The notes under the pieces are model-generated. The model worked only from the letters and a program-made list of their open reading frames with translations, searched no databases and was not told the DNA's origin. A DNA stretch of 64,000 nucleotides from Winogradskyella thalassocola (GTDB lineage Bacteria > Bacteroidota > Bacteroidia > Flavobacteriales > Flavobacteriaceae): positions 1 through 64,000 of the forward strand of contig NZ_FNCZ01000005.1 in the NCBI RefSeq assembly GCF_900099995.1, read 5' to 3'. The translations under genes and the position numbers were made by a program. Below are positions 1 through 9,023 of this stretch, piece by piece. Position 1 is the first letter of the stretch, and every line of letters starts with the position of its first letter.

Positions 1-138
1 CAACGGTTTTGTGTATGGTTAGTTGCGTGGTTAAGCAACTAATTTAGCAAAAATGAAACGAACCAGAGGAAATTCCGCAGGAATTTCCACGTAGGCAAGT
101 CACAAGCAATTAATTATACACATTGTTGTACAACGTTT
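1..138. repeat. Hairpin-rich, gene-cassette-like intergenic element
   Basis: This stretch is non-coding and unusually rich in inverted repeats. GTTGC and GCAAC face each other at 23-40. A perfect 9-bp stem GGAAATTCC/GGAATTTCC with a 3-base loop sits at 68-88. The outer ends, CAAC...TGTGTAT near 1-16 and ATACACA..GTTG near 116-128, are imperfect inverted repeats. The palindrome GTTGTACAAC is at 125-134. The layout, outer inverted ends around inner hairpins next to a single ORF, resembles recombination sites of gene cassettes, but I see no integrase and the left side is cut by the window edge. Confidence 0.4.
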
Positions 139-669
139 TTATGTTTTATCAGGAAAATGGTCAGTTAAACCATTGAAAACGTCTTTATGAGAACGTATTT
201 CATATTTTCCACTATCATTTGTCTTAATTACAAAATTCAGTCTATGCATATTTGATAGTCCGTGTATTAAATTCATTACTCCGTGAAATTTTTTAATTTC
301 ATCATATTTCAATTCAATTGTCCGTGTTTTTGAAAAGAGTAATATTCCGTTTTCTTTTAATTCCAATTCCGCTTTTTCGTAATTCCGCATCCCTTTAAGC
401 CATTCTCCAAACAAGAAAATTGCGATTGAAATTGAGATAAAAATGTAAACATTCCGATTTACAAATTCAATAAGATAGATAATAGCTATTTCAGATGGTA
501 AGTACTTTGCTGGCAATAAAAAAAGACAAAAAACAAGCGCGAAAAAAAATCCGAAGTTCGCTATTTCACTTCCGATTTTATTCACTTTTTTCCTTTCAGC
601 TAATTCTATGTCGAATGTTTCTCTCAAATGTTGTACAACAATTGGATATACGCCATAGTCTATATCCAA
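139..669 (-). CDS. Hypothetical membrane protein, two TM segments
   Basis: I do not recognise the family. The 176-residue protein has a charged N-terminus and two hydrophobic segments (about 36-55 and 62-86) that look like a transmembrane hairpin. A mixed alpha/beta C-terminal half of about 85 residues is probably cytoplasmic. The arrangement recalls small bacterial proteins with a PH-like domain after two TM helices, but no motif proves it. The gene stands alone, with no co-directional neighbour close by, and its 3' end abuts the hairpin-rich element at the left edge, as a cassette gene would. Confidence 0.6.
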   Translation of the reverse strand: MDIDYGVYPIVVQHLRETFDIELAERKKVNKIGSEIANFGFFFALVFCLFLLPAKYLPSEIAIIYLIEFVNRNVYIFISISIAIFLFGEWLKGMRNYEKAELELKENGILLFSKTRTIELKYDEIKKFHGVMNLIHGLSNMHRLNFVIKTNDSGKYEIRSHKDVFNGLTDHFPDKT

Positions 670-992
670 TCTATAAGGTTAATTACAAATCTAATATAAT
701 TTTATAATAATCAGTCTTTTATAAGATGGTATAGCGATCAACCTTTAAACGTTAAGCACATTAAACCATGTAACTGTAGACCTAAATGTTTTTTATATCA
801 TTTACTTTATAATTGCTACAATTTGTAAAATGAAGAGGGATTTTCGTTATAGTTTTAGATAGTTGTATGGTTTGCATTGCAAATGTTTAAACTGTATAAG
901 TCAATAAGGTACTAGAGTATTTGTACTAGGTATAACCTCTATGTAATAATCTTACAATCTTTTAAGAATATCATTTTTAAGCTATAAAAATA
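670..992. other. Intergenic gap, nothing recognised
   Basis: About 320 AT-rich bases separate the small membrane protein from the T9SS-exported protein gene. I find no open frame of note, no convincing terminator hairpin and no repeat family seen elsewhere in the window. Confidence 0.5.
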
Positions 993-3900
993 TTATCGCT
1001 TTAATGAGAAATGCCCCTCAAAGGTTTTTCCGTTACCAAGGTTAGCAGTAAACCAATAATCGTTTGGTACCATCTCTGTTCCATTATAAAACCCGTCCCA
1101 GCCAAAGTCATTTGCAGATAGTTGTTTCACTAATTTACCGTACCTATCATAGATTAATATATTTGAGTTTGGAAACTTATTAATGCCGTCAATTCTCCAA
1201 AAATCATTGTCACCATCGTTGTTTGGTGTAAAGAATTTTGGATAGTCAATTATAATAACTTCTTTAGATGCTTCACCACAATCATTTTTATCTCTTACAT
1301 ACACCTCATAAACACCACCTTTTACATCAGAAAAGAAATTACTGTTTTGATAGTGGATGCCATCTATGGAGTATTCGAAATCTCCATCTCCGGATGCAAT
1401 GATTTCTATAAAGTTATGGCCTAACTCTCCATAATTTACATCTTCTATTGCGATTGACATAGAGCGTGTTAAACGGAACGAAAATGATTGTTCGCACTCC
1501 ATATTATTTTCGAGTTGTGTTATTGATAATGTATATGTTCCTTCGTTTTCTATAGTAACATGACGCGTAGAAGATAATAACGTCCCATTTTCAAAGTACC
1601 AAGCGTAAGTGTAAAAGCCAGTGTCTACAGATAATGAGAGTGAAGGTTCTAAGTAACAAATAGTATAGTCATCGTCTAAGTTAACTTCTGGCAAAGGGTT
1701 TACAATTAAATTAAAAGATGTTTCAGAATAACAGATAGGATTAGAAGCATCTTCAACTTTTACATTGATGGTTTGAGAAAATGGTTCTGTATTTTCGAAA
1801 GTGCTTGGTAATGGGCTTGGAAGCGGACTTCCATTAGCGTCATAATAAGATATTACTAATCCCGTTTGATTACCAATTATAGCCTGTTCAATTGATGAGG
1901 TATCAAATTCCGAATACCCATCACCTTGGTCACAAGCGTATAAATTACCAGGATGATTAATATGTGGTTGGGTAATTGTTTGTAACTGAAAAGTGGTTTC
2001 GTCATAACATGTTGAGGACGTATTTGTAACTCTCGCTGTTATAGTTTGATTAAACGGACTTGTGTTAGTAAATGGATTTGGTAATGGACTTGGTAGTTGA
2101 TTATTGTTTTCATCAAAATAGCTGATGCTTAAACCCGATTGACCATTGAGCAATTGGCTATCTATAGTAGACGTATCAAAATATTCAGAAATACCATCAT
2201 TATTGTCGTCACAGCCTAATACATTTTGAATGTCATTGGCAACAGGATTTATATTTACGGACAAATTAATTACACTATCAGACACGCAATTTGTAGTGGT
2301 ACTCGTAACTCTAGCCGTTATTTTATCTTCATTACTTGTAAGGTTTGTATAATTGGAATAGTCAGAAGGTAGAATTGTAGCATTGTTACTGTCAATTAAT
2401 TCTACATTGAGATTTGGTTGCCCATTAATTAAATCGCTTGGTATGTTGCTTAAATCAAATGTGGTAAAACCATCACTATCATCATCACAGAAAAATAAAT
2501 CAGCAATGGTATTAATTTCTGGAGCTGCCGTTACTATGATATCAAAAGAGGTTTCAGAATAGCAACACAGACTCCCCTGATTAGAAACTCTTACTTTTAT
2601 GGTTTCTAGATCTCTAACCGTATTTGAAAAGGGGTTAGGTAACGTGTTATGCTCAGCACCGCTACCATCAACAAAGGTCACAATTCTATTGGTTTGTCCA
2701 CCTAAGACTTGTGCTGTAATTGTTGAAATATCAATGGATGATGATAAACCTGTTCCAAAACTATCTTCGCACGCATAGATGTTATTAATGCCGTAAGCAG
2801 TAGGTGGTTCTATGACATTGATAGTTTCGGTAATAACTTCAATAGTTCCACTAGTTGTAGTCACTGTAGCACTTACCGTAAATGTACCGTCTGCTGAAAA
2901 ATCATGAAACGGATATAAATCTACGGACGTATTATTTGTACCAGAAGCTACATCTCCAAAATCCCATTGTACAGAAGCTACATTTGAAGCTTCTTCGATG
3001 CTAAACTCTTTAAGAAATTCTGAACAGATATTAGAAATGTTCATTGAAAGCGTATTGGATGTATGATTAACATCTCCTGTTACATTAATGTAAAAATTAG
3101 CATTTGGCCTTCCAAAAGATGCAGTAGAAACATATTGATTATTACCTGCAGGTCCGCCTCCAAAATTGGTACAGCCTCTTTGCCAAGATAATTCGCTACT
3201 TTGAGTAGAACCCGCAATAAAGGCGAGTCCGCTTCCGTATTCAATACCTTTATGAACTTCAACTAAAATTTTCTCAACTCCAGCCGGAATAACTATGGGA
3301 GTATCAAAAACGACCTCAACAATCTGAGGGCTATCTCCAATAGCCGGTGAGAGTTCTTGGTATTGGCTACTTCCTATGAGATTTGATGTTGAAAATGAGT
3401 CTGGGAAATTGTCGTCTATTTCATAAATATTAAAACTAATTTCGGGTAACCATCCAACATTATTAATACCTACTTGCCCCGAATTAATGACATACTCTTC
3501 ATCGGTTGAAATTCCAAATTCATCTAAGTCAAACGTTCTAGCCCAATATATGTAGGATGATGAGCAAGAATGGATGTCTGTTTTTATGATATCGTCACAA
3601 CCATTATGAGATAATCTCGTGGTGGATCCTGTGCTTTGTATATCAATCGTCTCTCCGGTAACATTAATATAAAAATTAGCATCTGGAACAGGGTTTACCA
3701 AATCGGTAGTTTGTGTTAAGCCATAGTTTTCATCACAGCCTTCATACCAAGATTCTCCTGTGTCTTCTGCAGTACCCGCAATAAATACCTGAGATGATGC
3801 AGGGTTGTAAAAATCGTCGTGCTTTTGTACCGTAACCAAAATTCTTTCAACACCAGCAGGGACAATTATGGGTTCGTCAAATTCTACATTTATAATTTCG

Positions 3901-4268
3901 GGTGTGCCATTTATAATTGGAGATTGTCCGATGCCACGAGATCCGAGTACTACTGGCGGATAAAGCGAGTAAAAAAACACGGGGAAGTTAGCATCAATAC
4001 TATACACATTAAATTGTAAAAGCGCTCCGTCATTAGACTGACTCAGTGCAACTTGTCCGGACGTTATTTTAAACTGCTCATTGGGGCTGATTCCAAAATC
4101 CTCTAAAACAAATATTTTAGACCAGCTCTCGTCTCTTTCGCAAGAGAACATGTCTGTTGCAATAGGAGTGGTACCTACATTATGTGTTAACGTAATTTGC
4201 GCAAAAGATTGAACGTTATAGACAAAGCATAATATACCGAATAAAATAAATTGTAAAGGTTTAGGCAT
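993..4268 (-). CDS. T9SS type B sorting domain protein with PKD and repeat modules
   Basis: A large exported protein (1091 residues). It starts with a signal peptide (about 1-23). Two homologous modules of about 185 residues follow (about 25-205 and 215-400); each ends in a similar NFYINVTG strand, so they are an internal duplication. A PKD-like domain (WDFGD near 431) comes next. Then come four repeats of about 93 residues starting near 494, 592, 685 and 777, each beginning with a Cys-Asp/Glu-rich motif such as CDDNNDG, and an Ig-like stretch from about 870. Residues 1009-1091 form the gliding-motility-associated type B C-terminal domain (FTPNNDGDND, IYDRYGK, GWDG). This predicts secretion through the type IX system and release or attachment at the surface. 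The ligand is unknown; adhesion is plausible. The gene is monocistronic. Confidence 0.9.
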   Translation of the reverse strand: MPKPLQFILFGILCFVYNVQSFAQITLTHNVGTTPIATDMFSCERDESWSKIFVLEDFGISPNEQFKITSGQVALSQSNDGALLQFNVYSIDANFPVFFYSLYPPVVLGSRGIGQSPIINGTPEIINVEFDEPIIVPAGVERILVTVQKHDDFYNPASSQVFIAGTAEDTGESWYEGCDENYGLTQTTDLVNPVPDANFYINVTGETIDIQSTGSTTRLSHNGCDDIIKTDIHSCSSSYIYWARTFDLDEFGISTDEEYVINSGQVGINNVGWLPEISFNIYEIDDNFPDSFSTSNLIGSSQYQELSPAIGDSPQIVEVVFDTPIVIPAGVEKILVEVHKGIEYGSGLAFIAGSTQSSELSWQRGCTNFGGGPAGNNQYVSTASFGRPNANFYINVTGDVNHTSNTLSMNISNICSEFLKEFSIEEASNVASVQWDFGDVASGTNNTSVDLYPFHDFSADGTFTVSATVTTTSGTIEVITETINVIEPPTAYGINNIYACEDSFGTGLSSSIDISTITAQVLGGQTNRIVTFVDGSGAEHNTLPNPFSNTVRDLETIKVRVSNQGSLCCYSETSFDIIVTAAPEINTIADLFFCDDDSDGFTTFDLSNIPSDLINGQPNLNVELIDSNNATILPSDYSNYTNLTSNEDKITARVTSTTTNCVSDSVINLSVNINPVANDIQNVLGCDDNNDGISEYFDTSTIDSQLLNGQSGLSISYFDENNNQLPSPLPNPFTNTSPFNQTITARVTNTSSTCYDETTFQLQTITQPHINHPGNLYACDQGDGYSEFDTSSIEQAIIGNQTGLVISYYDANGSPLPSPLPSTFENTEPFSQTINVKVEDASNPICYSETSFNLIVNPLPEVNLDDDYTICYLEPSLSLSVDTGFYTYAWYFENGTLLSSTRHVTIENEGTYTLSITQLENNMECEQSFSFRLTRSMSIAIEDVNYGELGHNFIEIIASGDGDFEYSIDGIHYQNSNFFSDVKGGVYEVYVRDKNDCGEASKEVIIIDYPKFFTPNNDGDNDFWRIDGINKFPNSNILIYDRYGKLVKQLSANDFGWDGFYNGTEMVPNDYWFTANLGNGKTFEGHFSLKR

Positions 4269-4437
4269 GCTTCAATTTAGGGTTTTGGCAATACTATCGA
4301 CTTGCTGTCTTTAGGATTGATAATTATTTACAGATGCCTAAAAATAATAAATAGATTTAATTATGTAAGAATTTTAAAAGTTATTACGTTTCGTTAGCCT
4401 CTAATTAACTAAGAAAATTTCATATTTATTTTAGGGT

Positions 4438-5382
4438 TTATTCTTTAATTTTATCTAGCATCATATCATTTATAAAATCTTGTTTGTTTTCTTTTTCTAA
4501 TAATCCATTCTGTAATAACATCGCAAACCATTCAGAAAACACCTTAGCTCCTTTATGATTTACATGCTGAAGATCGCCATACTGAGAATTAGAGAGTGGA
4601 AAATTTGAAAAGTCCATATAATCCATAGTTCCGTATCGTGTTTTCAGAATTTCATAATAGTTTTCTTCATTAACAGACTCGTGGTATTTTTTGTGAAGCG
4701 GACTTCTTATCAAAATAACCTTTTTACCGTTTTCCTCACAGAGTTTAATTATAGCATCGAGATATGATAAATTGACTTCTGAAACCTCATTATCTACTGT
4801 AAAAGGAATGTCTTCGACACCAGATAAATTCTTTACTAAAGAATCTGTTTTGTCTCTTTCTAAATAGAAGTAATCACCATAGTCGTTAGAGAAATACAAT
4901 TCATTTTTAATGCTTCTTGTAAGTTTCATTTTCAGAGAAAGGGACTGTACATTTATGAATGCCGATGGATTATTTTTAAATAATACGAGTTTGTCAGTCA
5001 TACTCATAAAAGAAGAATACTTAGGGTATTTGTAGGGTATGTATTTGTTACTCCAAATATTTTCATTCATGTTTAATTGATTGTCTGTGAACTCAATAAA
5101 AACAACTTCTAGCGCTGGATTTTGTTTAATAACCTCTTTCGTTTTAAAGTAAATGTAAAAATAAGAATCGCCAGATTGCGATAGGTTTTTTAAGCTAGGA
5201 ATGAGACTATCGTTAAACGCACATTCGGGTTGAGAATGGCCTAATACGATGTGTTTAGGATTGTTTTGAAGTTTAAAGCTAGTAGATTTCCTATCTAAAG
5301 ATGATGCGCCCATTAAAGTCAAAACAATTAAGCCTAATAAAAGGACCGTAAAAAGTAAAATACGTTTAATAAATACGCTCAT
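4438..5382 (-). CDS. SGNH-hydrolase-like partner of MBOAT acyltransferase
   Basis: A 314-residue protein with an N-terminal membrane anchor (about 5-26) and a periplasmic SGNH-type fold. The nucleophile region reads IVLGHSQPE (Ser50) and the C-terminal block D270-L-Q-H273 gives the Asp-x-x-His pair typical of the family. I chose the ATG at 5382 because it lies two bases after the stop of the MBOAT gene and gives a clean signal anchor; a longer in-frame extension to 5466 would overlap that gene. By analogy with AlgI-AlgJ/AlgX pairs, the MBOAT protein would pass acyl (probably acetyl) groups across the membrane and this protein would move them onto an extracellular polysaccharide. The substrate cannot be told from sequence. 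Confidence 0.75.
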   Translation of the reverse strand: MSVFIKRILLFTVLLLGLIVLTLMGASSLDRKSTSFKLQNNPKHIVLGHSQPECAFNDSLIPSLKNLSQSGDSYFYIYFKTKEVIKQNPALEVVFIEFTDNQLNMNENIWSNKYIPYKYPKYSSFMSMTDKLVLFKNNPSAFINVQSLSLKMKLTRSIKNELYFSNDYGDYFYLERDKTDSLVKNLSGVEDIPFTVDNEVSEVNLSYLDAIIKLCEENGKKVILIRSPLHKKYHESVNEENYYEILKTRYGTMDYMDFSNFPLSNSQYGDLQHVNHKGAKVFSEWFAMLLQNGLLEKENKQDFINDMMLDKIKE

Positions 5383-5384
5383 AA

Positions 5385-6830
5385 CTAAAATTGAAAATAT
5401 ATAAATTCTTGTTGTTGTCCTTGATGCATAAAAATCAATAAGCATATGATGATATAAAAACACCATCTGTAAAAGCGTTTTTCTATTTTATAAAATTGTG
5501 ATAAGGTGTGTTGCCCTTCGCGTCCCAACCATTCTATAACGATAAAAAAACAGATGAGAAATAGCGTTAACAATGTATCATTGGTTAGTGATTGCGGTAT
5601 GTTGAATAAAGATCCTGAAAAGATCCCTTTTATATAGGCTATGGCATGTTGAAGCGATTCTGCCCTAAAAAATATCCAGGCAAAAACGGTTAACCCAAAA
5701 GTAAATGACATTAGCCAAAAATCTTTAAGACTTGGTAAGCGTTTGTCTTTAGCAACTACCTCTAAATGATTTCTGTTTTTTTTGGTGAGAAGTATGGGCA
5801 AAAAGTATAATGCGTTTAAAGCTCCCCAAACGATATAGGTCCAATTTGCACCATGCCAAAATCCACTGACAAGAAATATGATGAGGACATTTCTAATTTT
5901 ATTTAAATGACTACCTCGACTTCCACCTAAAGGGATATAAAGATAATCTCTAAACCATGTAGAAAGTGACATATGCCAACGTCTCCAAAATTCAGCAATG
6001 TCTCGTGAAAAATACGGAGTTGCAAAATTTTGTTTTAAATTAAAACCAAAGAGGCGAGACGTACCAATGGCAATGTCTGAATACCCAGAAAAATCACCAT
6101 AAATTTGAAATGTAAAAAAGATAGCCCCTAAAACCAAAGTGCTTCCTGAATAGTCTGAAGAATTATTAAAAATTTGATTGGCATATTCGGCACAATTATC
6201 TGCAATCACTATTTTTTTGAATAGTCCCCAAAGTATTTGTCGCATCCCATCAATAGCTTTGGTGTAATCGAAATGACGTTTTTTATAAAATTGAGGCAAT
6301 AGATTTGTGGCACGTTCAATTGGTCCGGCGACTAGCTGTGGAAAAAAGCTTACAAAAGCAAAGAATGCAATAATGTCTTTAGTGGGTTCAAGCTTTCGTT
6401 TATATACATCTATAGAATAGCTTAAGGTTTGAAATGTATAAAAACTAATGCCAACAGGTAGAATAATATTTAAGGAACTTGAACTAATTTCAGTGCCAAA
6501 TAATGAAAAGGCACTCGTGAAATTGTCAATAAAAAAATTAAAGTATTTAAAGAATCCTAGGAAACCAAGATTAACCAAAATGCTAATCCATAGCAGCTGT
6601 TTTCGTTTTGTTTCGCTTTTTTGTTTGGATAGGCTAAGTCCAACCAAATAATCAACGAGGCTACTAAAAAGAATCAAAGATAAAAAGCGCCAATCCCACC
6701 ACGCATAAAAGATATAGCTGGCAATTACAATTATTAAATTTTGGAACTTTAGATTTTTATTCGCGACAAACCAATAAATAATAAAAATGATTGGTAAAAA
6801 TATAGCAAAATCAATGGAGTTAAAAATCAT
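5385..6830 (-). CDS. MBOAT family membrane O-acyltransferase (AlgI-like)
   Basis: A 481-residue polytopic membrane protein with about ten hydrophobic segments. The signature FWRRWHMSLSTWFRDYLYIP lies at 281-300 (His286) and the catalytic-type WHG of FWHGANW gives His326, as in AlgI/DltB-like acyltransferases. Family members take an acyl group from a cytoplasmic donor and carry it through the membrane. The SGNH gene follows after two bases, so both are surely co-transcribed. The pair lies about 11 kb from the polysaccharide locus and on the other strand, so a link to that glycan is possible but unproven. Confidence 0.9.
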   Translation of the reverse strand: MIFNSIDFAIFLPIIFIIYWFVANKNLKFQNLIIVIASYIFYAWWDWRFLSLILFSSLVDYLVGLSLSKQKSETKRKQLLWISILVNLGFLGFFKYFNFFIDNFTSAFSLFGTEISSSSLNIILPVGISFYTFQTLSYSIDVYKRKLEPTKDIIAFFAFVSFFPQLVAGPIERATNLLPQFYKKRHFDYTKAIDGMRQILWGLFKKIVIADNCAEYANQIFNNSSDYSGSTLVLGAIFFTFQIYGDFSGYSDIAIGTSRLFGFNLKQNFATPYFSRDIAEFWRRWHMSLSTWFRDYLYIPLGGSRGSHLNKIRNVLIIFLVSGFWHGANWTYIVWGALNALYFLPILLTKKNRNHLEVVAKDKRLPSLKDFWLMSFTFGLTVFAWIFFRAESLQHAIAYIKGIFSGSLFNIPQSLTNDTLLTLFLICFFIVIEWLGREGQHTLSQFYKIEKRFYRWCFYIIICLLIFMHQGQQQEFIYFQF

Positions 6831-7053
6831 TTTTTAGTCTAAAATAGTTCACTTTTTGATTCGCATAAATAGAACAGTAACGTTGACTTCTTCTAGCATA
6901 GTGAAAGGACGAATTTAATGAATAAATATCGAAATGAATCGCATCACTTTATAATCATTAATAGCATTGATTTAATTAAAGCTGTACTTATTGTTTGGAC
7001 TTATAGAGTTTTATTTAGACTTCGATTTTAATTAATTTTTGTGTTTTTCTAAA

Positions 7054-7734
7054 CTAATGACTTTCATCAGACAAAGGCGAAATCATAATGTGTGCTCTGT
7101 GTGTCCCAGGATTCATAATCCAAGGATGGTTTGAAGCTACTGGTGCTTCTGGTAAACCTGTAGATGCTGCGGTAGCCCAAGGTAAATACACCACATAACG
7201 TAGTTTTGCTCCATCTACTTTTGCGGTTTCTGGATCGTATTCGGCTTTTGGTCCAGAGTAAATATGCAACGTTGCTCCTGAAGTGATATTAAATTTACCG
7301 GCTTTCATTTCTTCTTCACGTATATCAAATATTTCTTGATGCTTCTTTCCTTCGGCTTTTAAAGCGCGTCCTCTTGCCATAAATGGTTCGAGATCTTTAT
7401 GGTAACAGGCAGCACTAAATCCATTTTTATTAGGGTCGTCTGCAAGTACAATAAATTCATTATCACCTTCTTTTAAAGTTACGAATTCGCCAGCCATATT
7501 ATAGCCAATCACTTTACAATTTGCTCTACTGGATTCTGGAGCTGCCATTAATGCGGTTGCAATTAAAGCGTCATCAGAATCAATAGCTTGTAAGGCTTTA
7601 TTGGTTTTGGCTGGTGTGGCTTCTGTTGTGGTCTCCGCTGTGTCAGATTCTTGTAGGGTCGTTTTTGTTTTATCTGAAGAATTACAAGACATTAAAAGTC
7701 CTGCAAAAACGAATGCTGTGATGATGTGTTTCAT
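7054..7734 (-). CDS. Hypothetical lipoprotein
   Basis: A 226-residue protein with a lipoprotein signal (lipobox LLMSC, Cys17) and a Thr/Glu/Ala-rich linker to about residue 45. A compact domain follows that I do not recognise; it contains the blocks VIGYNMAGEF, DPNKNGFSAACYHKDLEPFMARGRAL and, near the C-terminus, HPWIMNPGTHRAHIMI. The His and Met residues at the C-terminus could bind a metal, but this is a guess. Its most unusual feature is upstream: the start codon is only about 12 bases from a long 8-bp tandem repeat array, which therefore occupies the expected promoter or leader. An in-frame stop three codons before the ATG shows that the array is not translated with it. Confidence 0.75.
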   Translation of the reverse strand: MKHIITAFVFAGLLMSCNSSDKTKTTLQESDTAETTTEATPAKTNKALQAIDSDDALIATALMAAPESSRANCKVIGYNMAGEFVTLKEGDNEFIVLADDPNKNGFSAACYHKDLEPFMARGRALKAEGKKHQEIFDIREEEMKAGKFNITSGATLHIYSGPKAEYDPETAKVDGAKLRYVVYLPWATAASTGLPEAPVASNHPWIMNPGTHRAHIMISPLSDESH

Positions 7735-7746
7735 GTTGGATTTTTA

Positions 7747-8058
7747 GATTTTTAGATTGTTGGATTGTTGGATTGTTGGATTGTTGGATTGTTGGATTGT
7801 TGGATTGTTGGATTGTTGGATTGTTGGATTGTTGGATTGTTGGATTGTTGGATTGTTGGATTGTTGGATTGTTGGATTGTTGGATTGTTGGATTGTTGGA
7901 TTGTTGGATTGTTGGATTGTTGGATTGTTGGATTGTTGGATTGTTAGATTGTTAGATTTTTAGATTGTTAGATTTTTAGATTGTTAGATTGTTAGATTGT
8001 TAGATTGTTAGATTGTTAGATTGTTGGATTGTTAGATTGTTAGATTGTTGGATTGTTG
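7747..8058. repeat. 8-bp tandem repeat array (GATTGTTG), about 39 units
   Basis: Twenty-three perfect copies of GATTGTTG run from 7755 to 7938. They are followed to 8058 by units in the same 8-base register that vary as GATTGTTA or GATTTTTA; one GATTTTTA unit also precedes the block. The perfect core against a degenerate distal flank suggests recent expansion at the end near the lipoprotein gene. Because 8 is not a multiple of 3, every plus frame reads the same stop-free octapeptide, giving spurious ORFs. Confidence 0.97.
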
Positions 8059-8154
8059 GATTGAATTGTTGTTTTTAAAGTTACTAAAATCTGATGAGAT
8101 TAAGGAATTAGAGTCTATATGATTTTTTGTGTTTGGAAGCTTCTCGATACGTTC

Positions 8155-8168
8155 CGACAAAAAAGTCG
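8155..8168. repeat. Small hairpin in flavobacterial-type intergenic sequence
   Basis: CGAC and GTCG flank a six-A loop inside a stretch reading TTCTCGATACGTTCC...TCGAAACACTCG. It looks like a dispersed intergenic palindrome. No function is evident. Confidence 0.35.
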
Positions 8169-8196
8169 AAACACTCGATTTGATGTTGCATGTATT

Positions 8197-8231
8197 AAAA
8201 AAAAATCCTGATAGGTTAACATCAGGATTTT
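8197..8231 (-). terminator. Rho-independent terminator of the BLUF gene
   Basis: A perfect 10-bp stem AAATCCTGAT/ATCAGGATTT with an 8-base loop (8203-8230). Read on the minus strand it is followed by a run of at least nine T, and it lies about 40 bases after the BLUF stop codon. The same stem with nearly the same loop recurs after secA. Confidence 0.8.
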
Positions 8232-8272
8232 ATAAGTTTAAAGAAATGTGATTAGCCAATTTATATCTTTAT

Positions 8273-8710
8273 TTAATAAGCTTTTTCGTATTGACTTAAT
8301 GTCCCACCACGTATTATTTTACGTACTGATGCCCAAAAACTCAATAAGGAACCAGTAGACCTGTCAGACAGTTCTGTAAGGATTAATAGGTTATTAACAT
8401 AGTGTTGAAGGTCTTTGTCTAATGGACGATAGAAAGCCATACTCCATTCCGAAAAATATCTCTGGGTAACTGGCGCCTCCCACAATACTTTTATGCTGTG
8501 GTGTCTTTTATCTGCACTAATGTTTTCAAATACGTTTAGCACATCTTTTTCAAGCCCTTCCAAGATTTGAACAAAACTTCCATTGTGATAGATGAGGCAT
8601 CCTGATATATTATTTTCAGAGTTGCAGGCAATGGCTGTTTCAAGAATATTGTCCAAATCATCAAGTTCTAAACCTGAGTTTGCTATTGAATGGTAATTTA
8701 ATTGATACAT
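8273..8710 (-). CDS. BLUF domain blue-light sensor protein
   Basis: A 145-residue protein made of a BLUF domain (FAD-binding blue-light sensor) plus about 45 further residues. Tyr6, Asn30, Gln48, Trp89 and Met91 keep exactly the spacing of the flavin-pocket residues of AppA (Tyr21, Asn45, Gln63, Trp104, Met106), so photochemistry is likely intact. There is no fused output domain, as in short BLUF proteins that signal through partner proteins. The gene is alone between two terminators and ends in a strong hairpin, so it is monocistronic. No partner is suggested by context. Confidence 0.92.
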   Translation of the reverse strand: MYQLNYHSIANSGLELDDLDNILETAIACNSENNISGCLIYHNGSFVQILEGLEKDVLNVFENISADKRHHSIKVLWEAPVTQRYFSEWSMAFYRPLDKDLQHYVNNLLILTELSDRSTGSLLSFWASVRKIIRGGTLSQYEKAY

Positions 8711-9020
8711 ATTGTACTTTTGAGTTTACTCTTTAAGGCTTGATTTTGTAAGGTGAAGCTGCGCTAAAATAATGATAATTTGCATCATAAATTTGCCTTG
8801 CTAGTGTTTAGCGTGTTAAAAGTGTAGAAATTAATTCTTCATATTAAGAAGCCTATGGTTATTCTTATTATTGAGCATTTTAAAATTAATTAACTTAATC
8901 ATAAAATTAAGGAATACTTAGCGAAGTTTCTTAAGTAGATGGATGTATTATTTTTTTTAAAATTAAAAAGTAAGAAATGTTAGATTCTAAAATTGAGAAA
9001 AAGTCAAATTTGTAATGACT
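8711..9020. other. Intergenic gap upstream of the BLUF gene
   Basis: About 310 AT-rich bases between the BLUF start and the secA terminator. It should hold the BLUF promoter, but I find no clear TAnnTTTG on the minus strand and no other structure. Confidence 0.4.
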
Positions 9021-9023
9021 AAT

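Noticed and set aside
7757..7963. Three overlapping ORFs encoding a Leu-Asp-Cys-Trp repeat
   Set aside because: They are the same 8-bp tandem array read in three frames; there is no start context and no protein-like composition beyond the repeat.
7747..8058. CRISPR array
   Set aside because: The units are 8 bases with no spacers, and no cas gene is in the window.
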